NCBI GenBank assembly: GCA_029975555.1
Contig: JARKOY010000079.1
Coordinates: 186,001 to 250,000, forward strand
Source of the DNA: Spirochaetia bacterium
GTDB lineage: Bacteria > Spirochaetota > Spirochaetia > Treponematales > Rectinemataceae
Direction: 5' to 3'
DNA: 64,000 nt
Made by a program: the position numbers and the translations under genes. The notes beneath the pieces were generated by a model that did no database searches, was not told the origin of the DNA, and was given only the letters and a program-made list of their open reading frames with translations. This document shows positions 27,801 to 35,767 of the stretch, in pieces; position 1 is the first letter of the stretch; every line of letters starts with the position of its first letter.

Positions 27801-29201
27801 TCATCGGACCTTATGGTATCTGTTTCGCTCCACATAGAGATCGAGCCCCTCCGGCGTCTCCTGAAACTCCACTGGCTGGCGCGCGCCCTCTGACCAGATG
27901 TAAAAACGATCATCCGCCATGGTGTCATCCTCGGGGATGAGGGGAACGACCGTGTCCTGAAACTCGTCCTTTTGTTCAAGATAGAGCAGCCCACCCTTCG
28001 CAAAGACGCGCGCGGCAAGGGGGCAGCGGTACGCCTCGTAGGTTCCAGAGAGAACGTTCATTCTTTTTTTAATGGCGAGCGGAGGAATTGCCTCAAAAGG
28101 ATCGAGGCCGAGGAGGGCGGCGAGGATCCCTTCGGCGATGGCCGCGTGCGGAAGCCCCGACGTGTTGGCGAGCATCACGACGCCGATTTCTTTCCGCGGG
28201 AGGAAGGCGGTGTACGCGGTGGAAACGTCGATCGAGCCGCCGTGGGCCACCAAGGGGGTGCCAAAAAAGTCTTCAGTGACGACCCAGCCGTAGCCGTAAC
28301 CGTTGTTTCCGTAGTGCGAAGAAGGCCTGGCGATATGGCTTTTCTGCATGCTTTCCAGCGACGCGGGCGACAGTAGCCTTGTCGTGCCGGTGGGGATATT
28401 GGCCGCCACGAATTTGGCCATGTCCCGCACCGACGAGATGAGGCCTCCGGCCGAGAGCATGAAAGAGAATTCTGGGTTCTGAGCAAGATCCGGATAGGGA
28501 AAGGAAGCCGGCTCCCCGCTGCCGTCCGGTTTGGCCAGATAAGGCTGCATCCTGTCGGCGTCCGCTTCGTAGCGGGAGCGGACGAAGGTGGAGCGGGCCA
28601 TTCCGAGGGGCTTTAAAATATTTTCTTCGACGAATTCGTGGAAGGGCATCTCTCCCAGAATCTGGACGATGTGCCCGAGCATCCGGTAACTCTCATTGCT
28701 GTAGAAAAAGCGCTCGCCCGGGCCCTGCGTCATTTCCTTCTGTGCACCGTTTACCCACGCATAGAAGTCGGCGCTGTCCGCGAGCGGAAAGCGCGAGGGG
28801 ACGCCCAGCCCCTCTCCTATGAGCGACTCCGAGGTCGAGAGCGCGGGCAGCCCGGAGGCATGGCTGAGGAGGTGGCGGATCTGTATGTCGCCTTTCGGGG
28901 CGCGGATTTTGAAGGGGATGTAGCGGTCAACGGGGTCGTCGAGGCTCAGCATGCCCCGCTCGGCCAAAAGCAGGATCGCGGTGGCGACAAAGGCCTTTGT
29001 ACAGGAGCCGATGCCGTAGAGCGTGTCCGGCGTCGCGGGAAGGGACAGTTCGCGGTTTCGCAGGCCGAAGCCATTTTCGTAGACGATGTCCATGCCGCGT
29101 ATCACTGCGACGCTGCATCCAGGCGTCTTCGTCTCGCGCATGGCATCGGGGACGTAGCTTTCTATGAAGCGGATGGCCCTGGAGGTATCTGTAGGGTTCA
29201 T
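27801..29201 (-). CDS. Beta-lactamase-like serine hydrolase (class C/D-aminopeptidase family)
   Basis: This 466-residue protein has the penicillin-binding/class C beta-lactamase fold. The active-site motifs are SCTK at residues 66-69 (SxxK), YSN at 167-169 and HGG at 320-322 in place of KTG. That HGG variant is typical of esterases and D-amino-acid peptidases of this family. A C-terminal ~100-residue domain follows. No signal peptide is visible, so it is probably cytoplasmic. The start at ATG 29201 has GAGGA upstream; the TTG at 29222 is possible but less likely. It faces the peptide transporter operon, so hydrolysis of imported peptides or amino-acid amides is a plausible role by context. 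Confidence 0.88.
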   Translation of the reverse strand: MNPTDTSRAIRFIESYVPDAMRETKTPGCSVAVIRGMDIVYENGFGLRNRELSLPATPDTLYGIGSCTKAFVATAILLLAERGMLSLDDPVDRYIPFKIRAPKGDIQIRHLLSHASGLPALSTSESLIGEGLGVPSRFPLADSADFYAWVNGAQKEMTQGPGERFFYSNESYRMLGHIVQILGEMPFHEFVEENILKPLGMARSTFVRSRYEADADRMQPYLAKPDGSGEPASFPYPDLAQNPEFSFMLSAGGLISSVRDMAKFVAANIPTGTTRLLSPASLESMQKSHIARPSSHYGNNGYGYGWVVTEDFFGTPLVAHGGSIDVSTAYTAFLPRKEIGVVMLANTSGLPHAAIAEGILAALLGLDPFEAIPPLAIKKRMNVLSGTYEAYRCPLAARVFAKGGLLYLEQKDEFQDTVVPLIPEDDTMADDRFYIWSEGARQPVEFQETPEGLDLYVERNRYHKVR

Positions 29202-29231
29202 GTGGAGATCCTCATCGATCAAAATTTAAGT

Positions 29232-29260
29232 ATTATAGTCGGGAATTCATTTCCTGATAA
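29232..29260 (-). promoter_or_regulatory. Sigma70-type promoter of the serine hydrolase gene
   Basis: On the minus strand, TTATCA (29260-29255) and TATAAT (29237-29232) are 17 bases apart. The predicted transcription start is about 25 bases before the ATG at 29201, leaving room for the GAGGA ribosome site. Confidence 0.6.
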
Positions 29261-29283
29261 AGGATGCATCGAAAAATTTTACA

Positions 29284-30105
29284 TCATTTTTTCCGACGCA
29301 CCCTAAGACCTTTGCACCCGAGCACAAGGACGCTGCCCACCACGATGATGGCGGGGCTCGTCGGTAGGTCAAAGAGTACGGCGAGGGCGAAGCCTGCTAG
29401 GTTGCTGCACACACCGAAGATCGACGCGAGCACCATCGTGGGCCTAAAGTTTTTCTTAAGGGACTGCGCCGCGAGCGCGGGGAGCAGTGTCACGGCGTCT
29501 ACCATGAGCGCCCCCGTGATCCGGATGCCCAGCCCTATACCTGTGCAGACCATCACCAGGATTCCCGTATACACAACTGTCGCCGGAAAGCCGAATGCGA
29601 ACGCGGTCTCCCTGTCGAAGAGAACCGCGGCGATGGGCCTCAGAAAGCAGAGGCTGCCGATCAGGATCAAGGCCGAGGCGATCACGACGAGGAGGACTTC
29701 TTCCTTCTCGATGGCGAGCACGTTGCCCCAGAAAAGATTGAAGGCATCAATGGCGTGGATGTTGGTCTTGTAGAACAGAATGAACACGATGCCGAGGCTC
29801 GCTGTCATGAGGAGGGCCATGGCACCTCCCGAGCTGCCGCCCGAAGCGCTACTCGACGCGCGCGAACTCAGGCCGGAGACGATAAACCCTGCGGCGACGG
29901 AGAAAAGGACGGCGAAGAACATCGGGTCGACGCCCACGATGAGCCCCACCGTCGCGCCGAGCAGCGAAAGGTGCATCACACCGAATCGAACTGGTATAAG
30001 CTCCAGCGAGAGGATGTAGACTCCCAGAAGGGGGAACGCCACCCCGCAGGCGAACAGCGCGACGATCGCCCGGCTGAAGGCCGGGATATGGAACAGCTCC
30101 ATCAT
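29284..30105 (-). CDS. Metal-type ABC transporter permease (ZnuB-like)
   Basis: This ~273-residue integral membrane protein belongs to the ABC-3 permease family that imports zinc, manganese or iron. It begins ELFHIPAFSRAIVALFACG and has typical ABC-3 segments LGVYILSLELIPVRFG and GIGLGIRITGALMVDAVTLLP. Many hydrophobic segments cover the chain. The start ATGATG at 30105 overlaps the stop of the ATPase gene. It is the last gene of the operon binding protein-ATPase-permease. The substrate is a metal by family, but see the note on the binding protein's altered ligands. Confidence 0.9.
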   Translation of the reverse strand: MMELFHIPAFSRAIVALFACGVAFPLLGVYILSLELIPVRFGVMHLSLLGATVGLIVGVDPMFFAVLFSVAAGFIVSGLSSRASSSASGGSSGGAMALLMTASLGIVFILFYKTNIHAIDAFNLFWGNVLAIEKEEVLLVVIASALILIGSLCFLRPIAAVLFDRETAFAFGFPATVVYTGILVMVCTGIGLGIRITGALMVDAVTLLPALAAQSLKKNFRPTMVLASIFGVCSNLAGFALAVLFDLPTSPAIIVVGSVLVLGCKGLRVRRKK

Positions 30106-30887
30106 ACTTCCTGCCCTTCCGTATTCGCGAGGAAAGTGCTGGCGTCGAGAAGTCTCGCGGTTTTTTTCTCGAAGAGGAGGAGCGAATCGCACAGGGCCAT
30201 GAGCGCGCGGTCGTGCGTAACGAGGATCAGGGGAGTGCCCGACGCTGCCAGCGAGCGTATGAGGGTGCGCATGGCCGACTGCCCCTCCTGGTCGAGGAAG
30301 GAGCCTGGCTCATCGAAGAGGTAGAGCTCAGGCTGTGCCGCCATCGCCCGCGCGATCGACACCCGCTGGAACTGCCCTCCCGACAGATCTTGGACAGCCT
30401 TGTCGGCGATGTCCTCGAGGCCGCAGTATGCGATGGCGGCTTCCACTGCCTCGCGGTCGGCGCGGGTAAAGCGGCCGGTTAGCCCGCATCTGCCCAGCCT
30501 GCCGAACGAGACAGCCTCTCGGACCGATATCCGCAGCTGCCCCGAACTTCCTTCCGGGCGGTTCTGGGGAATATACGCGAGCCTCTTGCGCGTCTTTGCA
30601 AAGGAGGCCTTCCGGGTGTCGACGCCCAAAAGCCGTAGCTCGCCGCTGAGCGGAGGCAGAAGGCCGAGGCAGGTTTTGAGGAGCGTCGTCTTGCCGGCGC
30701 CGTTGGGTCCGACGAAGCCGAGGACCGCAGGCCTCTTGTCTGCGCCTGGCGGCAGTGGTTCTCCTGCTGGCGCGGGGAAGTCGATGCAGATGCCGCGCAC
30801 GATCGGTTCGCGGTACCCTATGGAGAGTTCCTTTGCCGACAGGACGGGCGACCAGCCGCGAGTGGTCTCATTCGGATAGCTGTGCAT
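30102..30887 (-). CDS. Metal-type ABC transporter ATP-binding protein (ZnuC-like)
   Basis: This ~261-residue ATPase has Walker A (GPNGAGKTTLLKTCLG), the Q-loop YIPQNRPEGSS, the signature LSGGQFQRVSIARAMA, Walker B (LYLFDEPGSFLD) and the switch histidine (VTHDRALMAL). It is of the small metal-importer type. The loop after Walker A is lengthened by a GADKRP-type insertion in front. I choose the ATG at 30887; the frame extends to 30944 without a convincing site. It sits between the binding-protein and permease genes and overlaps the permease by four bases. Confidence 0.91.
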   Translation of the reverse strand: MHSYPNETTRGWSPVLSAKELSIGYREPIVRGICIDFPAPAGEPLPPGADKRPAVLGFVGPNGAGKTTLLKTCLGLLPPLSGELRLLGVDTRKASFAKTRKRLAYIPQNRPEGSSGQLRISVREAVSFGRLGRCGLTGRFTRADREAVEAAIAYCGLEDIADKAVQDLSGGQFQRVSIARAMAAQPELYLFDEPGSFLDQEGQSAMRTLIRSLAASGTPLILVTHDRALMALCDSLLLFEKKTARLLDASTFLANTEGQEV

Positions 30888-30973
30888 GTGCGTCCGACCT
30901 AATGCTGTCCACCGCTGTTCGGCCCGCGCCGCGCACGGCTTCATCCGCGTTGTACGGGGCGCCTGTCACCATC

Positions 30974-31735
30974 CTATTTCCCACTTTGCCTCAGAATAGC
31001 TTTTTCGTTGTACAGGAAAACATCCTCGATCGTGCGCGTGCCGTCCTTTCCAGGGAAATTGATGAGCACGACGTAAGGGACGCCGAGGCTCTCCGCCAAG
31101 GCCTTTCCCCCTGGGTTGTGGTAGTTGTCGATCACCATGGCCGGCTTCTTCTTTATGAGGTCGAGGACGACTGCCGGGGAAGGCTCTCCGGGGCCGAAGG
31201 TTCCCACGACATCGAGGCCCAGCCAGTTCACAAAGGTCTTCATGTAGGCCTGAACAACGACTCGTTTGTCCGGCAGCGCCGCGGCGACCTCGGAGCGCAG
31301 CTTTTCCGTAAAGGACGTAAAGGCCTGCGCCCACCGTGCCTGTTCTTCGGTGGTCCCCAGGGCTTCGGCGATCTTTTTCGATTCGGCGATTATGGTGGAG
31401 GGAACATTGTCGGTGTAGACCGTGATGAGCTTCAGGTTGCTGTTCTGGGCCGTCTCCGCCAGTTTCTTGGCGAATTTTTCGTAGCCGGAATAGACGATGA
31501 GCGATGCGTGCTGGACGGCGAGGAGGTCAGAAGGTTTAATCTCGTATTCAGGCGGATGCTGGAGCTCGAAAGGCGCGATGGTCACGACGTTCTTTGCCCC
31601 TGCGGCGATCGCGAAGGCCTGGACCCAGGATGTAGAGGCGATGACGGGGCGTTCCTGGGCCGCAAGCGGCAAGCCCAGAAGGCAGAGCAGCGCCAGAAGG
31701 AGTGGCGCTCGGTGGTGAGCATGTCGAGTAGTCAT
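30974..31735 (-). CDS. Metal-type ABC transporter substrate-binding protein (ZnuA/TroA-like) with altered ligands
   Basis: This 253-residue exported protein has a signal (APLLLALLCLLGLPLAAQ) and a cluster A-I metal-binding fold. One canonical ligand position remains, His in QHPPEYEIKPSDL. The middle metal histidine of the family (in the usual HxAFxY-type segment) appears replaced by glutamine in VVVQAYMKTFVNWLGLDVV. No histidine-rich loop is present. It may therefore bind another metal or a metal complex. The start at 31735 has AAAGGA upstream; a longer frame to 31885 is unlikely. It heads the operon with the ATPase and permease. Confidence 0.85.
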   Translation of the reverse strand: MTTRHAHHRAPLLLALLCLLGLPLAAQERPVIASTSWVQAFAIAAGAKNVVTIAPFELQHPPEYEIKPSDLLAVQHASLIVYSGYEKFAKKLAETAQNSNLKLITVYTDNVPSTIIAESKKIAEALGTTEEQARWAQAFTSFTEKLRSEVAAALPDKRVVVQAYMKTFVNWLGLDVVGTFGPGEPSPAVVLDLIKKKPAMVIDNYHNPGGKALAESLGVPYVVLINFPGKDGTRTIEDVFLYNEKAILRQSGK

Positions 31736-31929
31736 AGAGAATCCTTTGGAACAAGAGATACAGGCAGGCTTCGTGCGCGCCATGTGGAGTGTTCCTGACA
31801 CCCCGATCTCGCCCTGCGACCGGAGAGGCGACGCTTCCCGGCCGCATTTTGACAAAGTATCCGCGCAATGAACGGGGCGGAGCAATGAATATTGCGGGCT
31901 CCAGCCTTCAGACCGGAGGCTTTTCTCGG

Positions 31930-32367
31930 CTATTTTTCTATCACATCCGCGAGTTCAGAGGCAAGAAGGCCGACCGCCTCATCGATGAGCTTCGAAAGCG
32001 GGACAGAGAGCATGCCGGCAAGCGTGAAGTGTGGCTGGTTCACCGGAAGCAATATTTTTTTGCACCGGGCGGCCATGACGGCCTGGGCCATCGCCGGCGT
32101 TATTTCCCCCATCATGGAGTCGGGGAGCACTATTCCGAGAGGGCCGAGAATGACTTGCCCCGTATCGATCGAAACCCGTATGGCGTTTTCACCGCTCGCG
32201 CCGCGGTCGGCGCCCGCCTTCAGTATCTGTTCCGTCGCGGCGGCGTTCGTGCCGAGGGCCACAATTTCGACGCGCGAACCCAAAATTTGTCGGACTTTTG
32301 AGCACAACTGCGCTCCGATGCCTCCGCCGAGCCCGTCGACGACGACAATGATAGGCTTGTTCTGCAT
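31930..32367 (-). CDS. DUF3842 family protein
   Basis: This 145-residue protein begins IIVVVDGLGGGIGAQLCSKV, a nucleotide-binding-like glycine-rich opening. It continues with VEIVALGTNAAATEQILKAGA and the conserved GPIGIV-type segment (GPLGIVLPDSMMGEITPAMA), which match the DUF3842 family of Firmicutes and spirochaetes. Its function is unknown. It has no Shine-Dalgarno, and the promoter (32376-32403) places the start of transcription almost at the ATG, so its mRNA looks leaderless. It is divergent from the sugar-binding protein gene. Its position beyond the metal transporter suggests no direct link. Confidence 0.85.
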   Translation of the reverse strand: MQNKPIIVVVDGLGGGIGAQLCSKVRQILGSRVEIVALGTNAAATEQILKAGADRGASGENAIRVSIDTGQVILGPLGIVLPDSMMGEITPAMAQAVMAARCKKILLPVNQPHFTLAGMLSVPLSKLIDEAVGLLASELADVIEK

Positions 32368-32375
32368 AGAAAAAG

Positions 32376-32403
32376 AATATAGGTAAAATATCCTACCTTG
32401 CAA
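32376..32403 (-). promoter_or_regulatory. Promoter of DUF3842 gene, apparently leaderless
   Basis: On the minus strand, TTGCAA (32403-32398) and TATATT (32381-32376) are 16 bases apart, and only eight bases separate the -10 box from the ATG at 32367. The transcript would start within about two bases of the ATG, and there is no ribosome site. A dyad AGGTA-N8-TACCT (32381-32398) lies between the boxes. Confidence 0.55.
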
Positions 32404-32506
32404 TGCGGCGTTTACCCTATTTCAGTATCAAAAAATGAAGAGTAAGGTGGTAAAGAGCGCGAGTGGTAGTCGCCCGCGCTTATTCGCAGATACCGGAGGA
32501 ACACGC

Positions 32507-33763
32507 ATGAAGAAATGCAATGTTTTTGTTTTGCTCTTTCTTATGTTTGGTCTAATCGCTGCACCATCGCTCTTCGCCGCCAATGTCACCTTGACGATTT
32601 GGGGACGGGATATTCCGGACGATTCGGCCGACCATCTGTACGTGAGAGACCTCATCGCAGGATTCCAGGCAAAAAATCCCGATATAAAGATCAACTATGT
32701 CGCGCTCGGCGATCCGGGGCTCATGGATAAGACCAAGATCACGATGGCTTCGGGCTCTGGCCTCCCCGATATTTTTCAGACCTGGGGTGGTTCGGTCATG
32801 GGCGGTTACGCGGACGCAGGCCATCTTCTGGATTTGACCGCTGAGCTGAAATCGGTGCCAGGAAGTCTCGCTGCTCAGCAGGCGATGACGTGGAAGGGCA
32901 AAATATACGGAGTCGCCCCCTTCTTCGCCGTGGCGGGAATTTTCGTCAATGAGGGCATCTTCAAGGCCAACAACCTCAAAGTTCCCACGACCATTGAGGA
33001 GTTCGACAAGGTCTGCGATACTCTGCTGGCCAAGGGGATTCAGCCATTCGCTTGCGGCGAAAAAGACAAATGGCCCGCCCTCGCCCTCTACATGTACCTG
33101 GTGAACCGCTACGGTGGTGATGCTTCGGCCCAGGCCGCAGCCCGGAAGATTCCCTACAATTCGGAACCCTTCGTCAAAGCCGCTCAGCTCTATCAGAGCT
33201 GGATCAAAAAGGGGTACTTTGGAGCCACCCCGCTAGGAGAGGCCTACGGCGATGCCCAGCAGCTCATGGCCACCGGCAAGGCGGCGATGCACGTCACTGG
33301 ATCGTGGATGTGCGCACAGTACTCAAATCCGGACTTTACCGATCAGACGCTGGGGTTCTATGCCTTCCCCGCCTTTAAGTCGGGTGGTGTTGGGACTGTC
33401 TACGACATCATGGGAATGACCGATATCGGCTTTGCCGCCACGAAGGCCGCCGCAGGCAAGAAAGATGCCGTCGTCAAGTTCATGAAATACGCCATGAGCG
33501 TGGAAGCCTGCCAGTCCGATCCCGGGCGAATTTGCTCGGTCCCGGGCGTCAAGGCAAAGTCCACGTTGACCGCCCAAGCATCCGCCGTCTTTGCCTCCGC
33601 CAAGACGGTCACCTTCTGGTGGGACCAGGACCTTCCGCCTTCGGTGACCTCCCCGCTCAACGACACAATCCAGAGCTTCTTCTTGCCAGAAACCGATGTC
33701 AAGAAAGCGCTCACGGCATTCGAGACGCTCTGTGTAGAAAACATTGGCCCTGTAAAAAAATAA
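32507..33763 (+). CDS. Oligosaccharide ABC transporter substrate-binding protein (family 1)
   Basis: This 418-residue exported protein has a signal (FVLLFLMFGLIAAPSLFAA) and a cluster B/D, family 1 sugar-binding fold. TLTIWGRDIPDDSADHLYV opens the mature part, and later segments are typical of extracellular oligosaccharide-binding proteins (GLPDIFQTWGGSVMGGYADAG, KIPYNSEPFVKAAQLYQSW). The ATG at 32507 has GGAGGA eight bases upstream; the frame to 32435 is not used. With two permease genes downstream and a GH52 beta-xylosidase in the same locus, xylo-oligosaccharides are the likely cargo by inference. No ATPase gene is present, so a shared MsmK-type ATPase must serve it. Confidence 0.93.
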   Translation: MKKCNVFVLLFLMFGLIAAPSLFAANVTLTIWGRDIPDDSADHLYVRDLIAGFQAKNPDIKINYVALGDPGLMDKTKITMASGSGLPDIFQTWGGSVMGGYADAGHLLDLTAELKSVPGSLAAQQAMTWKGKIYGVAPFFAVAGIFVNEGIFKANNLKVPTTIEEFDKVCDTLLAKGIQPFACGEKDKWPALALYMYLVNRYGGDASAQAAARKIPYNSEPFVKAAQLYQSWIKKGYFGATPLGEAYGDAQQLMATGKAAMHVTGSWMCAQYSNPDFTDQTLGFYAFPAFKSGGVGTVYDIMGMTDIGFAATKAAAGKKDAVVKFMKYAMSVEACQSDPGRICSVPGVKAKSTLTAQASAVFASAKTVTFWWDQDLPPSVTSPLNDTIQSFFLPETDVKKALTAFETLCVENIGPVKK

Positions 33764-33771
33764 AAATGTTG

Positions 33772-33811
33772 AACAGAGGGGCGCGGGGACCAACGCCCGC
33801 GCCTTTCTGTT
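33772..33811 (+). terminator. Strong intercistronic hairpin after the sugar-binding protein gene
   Basis: AACAGAGGGGCGCGGG (33772-33787) pairs with CCCGCGCCTTTCTGTT (33796-33811), giving a 16-bp stem with two G-U pairs and an eight-base loop. A weakly U-rich tail follows. It lies just after the binding-protein stop and before the permeases, so it probably reduces read-through and stabilises the abundant binding-protein mRNA. Confidence 0.7.
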
Positions 33812-33887
33812 GTTTGTGCTGCCTTGTGATTTTTGCCCCACCTTTTTGGGATAATTGCAGTATAATTTTTAGTCATGGAGGTCGTGG

Positions 33888-34811
33888 ATGGTGGTCGCTG
33901 CCGGAGGATCAGCCTCTAGAAAGAAAGGCCACAAACGCGAACGGGGAACTACCCTCTTTGTCTTTCTCTGCGTGCTCCCCGCGCTCGTTTTTCTCGCTAT
34001 TTTCCTCTACTATCCTATTGTCGAAACCTTCAGAATATCGCAGGTGAAAACTACGGGGCTCTCCGAAGAAGTGTTTGTGGGGCTCGACAACTACAGAAAA
34101 CTGTTCGCGGACGAGGAATTTCTGGCTGGGCTGAGGCACGTATTCTCATGGGCTTTCTGGAGCATCGTGATACAGCTGCCCCTCTCTTTCTTCATCGCGT
34201 TCGGGCTCACCTACTATTCCAACAGAATGAGCAATACGCTGAGAGCGATCTTTTATCTGGCCAACATCCTGCCCTCGGCGATCACCGCCATGTTGGGGAA
34301 AATGGTCTTTGCGCCCAATTACGGCATTCTGGTGACGATCGGCAAGGTGCTCGGCTGGAAGTGGCTCGCCTCCGCCGATTTCCTCGGCAATCCGAAATTC
34401 GCCTTCTGGTCTGTCTTTGTGATCGCAACGTGGGCCTATGCTGGCTTCTACATCATCTATTTTATGGCGAGAATGGAGCAGATACCGCGCGATCTGCGCG
34501 AGGCGGCCGAGCTGGATGGGGCATCGGCCCTGCGCTACGCCTGGAGCATTGTACTGCCTGATCTGTCCTACGCGATACGTATCTGCGCCGTGCTGTGCAC
34601 GGTAGGAAGCCTCAAGCTTTTCGACCTGCCGTACCTCATGACGACGGGAGGTCCAGGCTATGCCACGGTCACGCTGGGCATAACGCTCTATCGCCACGGC
34701 TTTATCAACTGGAACTATGGCAAGGCGGCTGCCATCGGTGTGGTGATCTTCGTGCTCTCGTTGGTGTTCACGATCATCCAGTTCACTATCGGCAAGGGAA
34801 AGGACGCATAA
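33888..34811 (+). CDS. Oligosaccharide ABC transporter permease (MalF/UgpA-like)
   Basis: This 307-residue membrane protein is a sugar-type permease. The N-terminal segment LFVFLCVLPALVFLAIFLYYPIVETFRIS is typical, and the cytoplasmic coupling loop IPRDLREAAELDGASALRYAW is present. GGAGGTCGTGG lies upstream of the ATG. It forms the channel with the next permease, which follows directly. The carbohydrate family (CUT1-like) and the locus point to an oligosaccharide. Confidence 0.95.
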   Translation: MVVAAGGSASRKKGHKRERGTTLFVFLCVLPALVFLAIFLYYPIVETFRISQVKTTGLSEEVFVGLDNYRKLFADEEFLAGLRHVFSWAFWSIVIQLPLSFFIAFGLTYYSNRMSNTLRAIFYLANILPSAITAMLGKMVFAPNYGILVTIGKVLGWKWLASADFLGNPKFAFWSVFVIATWAYAGFYIIYFMARMEQIPRDLREAAELDGASALRYAWSIVLPDLSYAIRICAVLCTVGSLKLFDLPYLMTTGGPGYATVTLGITLYRHGFINWNYGKAAAIGVVIFVLSLVFTIIQFTIGKGKDA

Positions 34812-34812
34812 T

Positions 34813-35703
34813 ATGGGCGAGGTGAATACAATGGCTGTCAAGCCGGACAGGCCCCGTTCCATTCAGGGAACACGAAGGCGCCACAGGCCGGCTGAGATCA
34901 TCGTCACCGTGGTACTCTCCATCCTGGCGCTTTTTGTTATCTTCCCCTTCGTGATTCCCTTCCTTTTTGCCGCTAAGACCCAGCTCGAATTTGCCTATCA
35001 CCCCTGGGCGTGGCCCAAGTCATTCCAGGTCAAAAATTTCATCGATGCCTGGAAGGCGGTGAGGATCGACAAGGGGTTGATCAATACCCTCATTGTGTGC
35101 ATCGGCTCCATAGTCTGTACCATACCTCCTGCGGCGCTGTCCGGCTATGTCTTCGCGCGCTACAGGAGCCGCTTCACGGAAATTCTCTTCTATTTAATTC
35201 TCATTGGGTATTTTATTCCGGTACAGATGGTGCTCGTGCCCCTCTACAAGATGGAGGTGGCGACGCATATCAACGATACCCTCTATGGCCTGTTCCTCCC
35301 TATGGCTGCCTTCGGCATACCCTTCTGGACCTTGATATACCGCTCTTTCTTCAAGAGCCTGCCGAACGAGCTGGCCGAGGCCGCTCGAATCGACGGGGCG
35401 GGGCACTGGTCGGTTCTTTTCCGCATCATGTTTCCCCTTGCTCAGCCGGCGACGGTGCTCGCCGTACTCCTTGTCTTTATCGGGGCATGGAACGATTATC
35501 TGTTGAGTCTCGTTCTTCTGACCGACCAAAACAATTTCACGATGCAGCTCCGCGTCGCTTCTTTTTTGAATGCTTACGGCACGGACAGAATGCCGCGGTA
35601 TGCTGCTGCGGCCATCATTTCGGCGGCCCCGACGGTCATCTTATACATCATAGGACATCGCGGCATCATCAAGGGGACGCTGGCAGGCGCGATAAAAGAA
35701 TGA
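34813..35703 (+). CDS. Oligosaccharide ABC transporter permease (MalG/UgpE-like)
   Basis: This 296-residue membrane protein pairs with the preceding permease. It has six or so hydrophobic segments, for example IIVTVVLSILALFVIFPFVIPFLF, and the coupling loop LPNELAEAARIDGAGHWSVLF typical of CUT1 permeases. The start may be 34813 (AAGGA upstream) or the ATG at 34831 (GAGGTGA upstream); I keep the first. It follows the other permease by one base. The sensor kinase gene begins 64 bases after it. Confidence 0.94.
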   Translation: MGEVNTMAVKPDRPRSIQGTRRRHRPAEIIVTVVLSILALFVIFPFVIPFLFAAKTQLEFAYHPWAWPKSFQVKNFIDAWKAVRIDKGLINTLIVCIGSIVCTIPPAALSGYVFARYRSRFTEILFYLILIGYFIPVQMVLVPLYKMEVATHINDTLYGLFLPMAAFGIPFWTLIYRSFFKSLPNELAEAARIDGAGHWSVLFRIMFPLAQPATVLAVLLVFIGAWNDYLLSLVLLTDQNNFTMQLRVASFLNAYGTDRMPRYAAAAIISAAPTVILYIIGHRGIIKGTLAGAIKE

Positions 35704-35767
35704 TGTAAGCGGTATCGCAATCACGTATTGTCGGGCTTTCATCTTCGATGCGGTTTGCGTAGACAGA

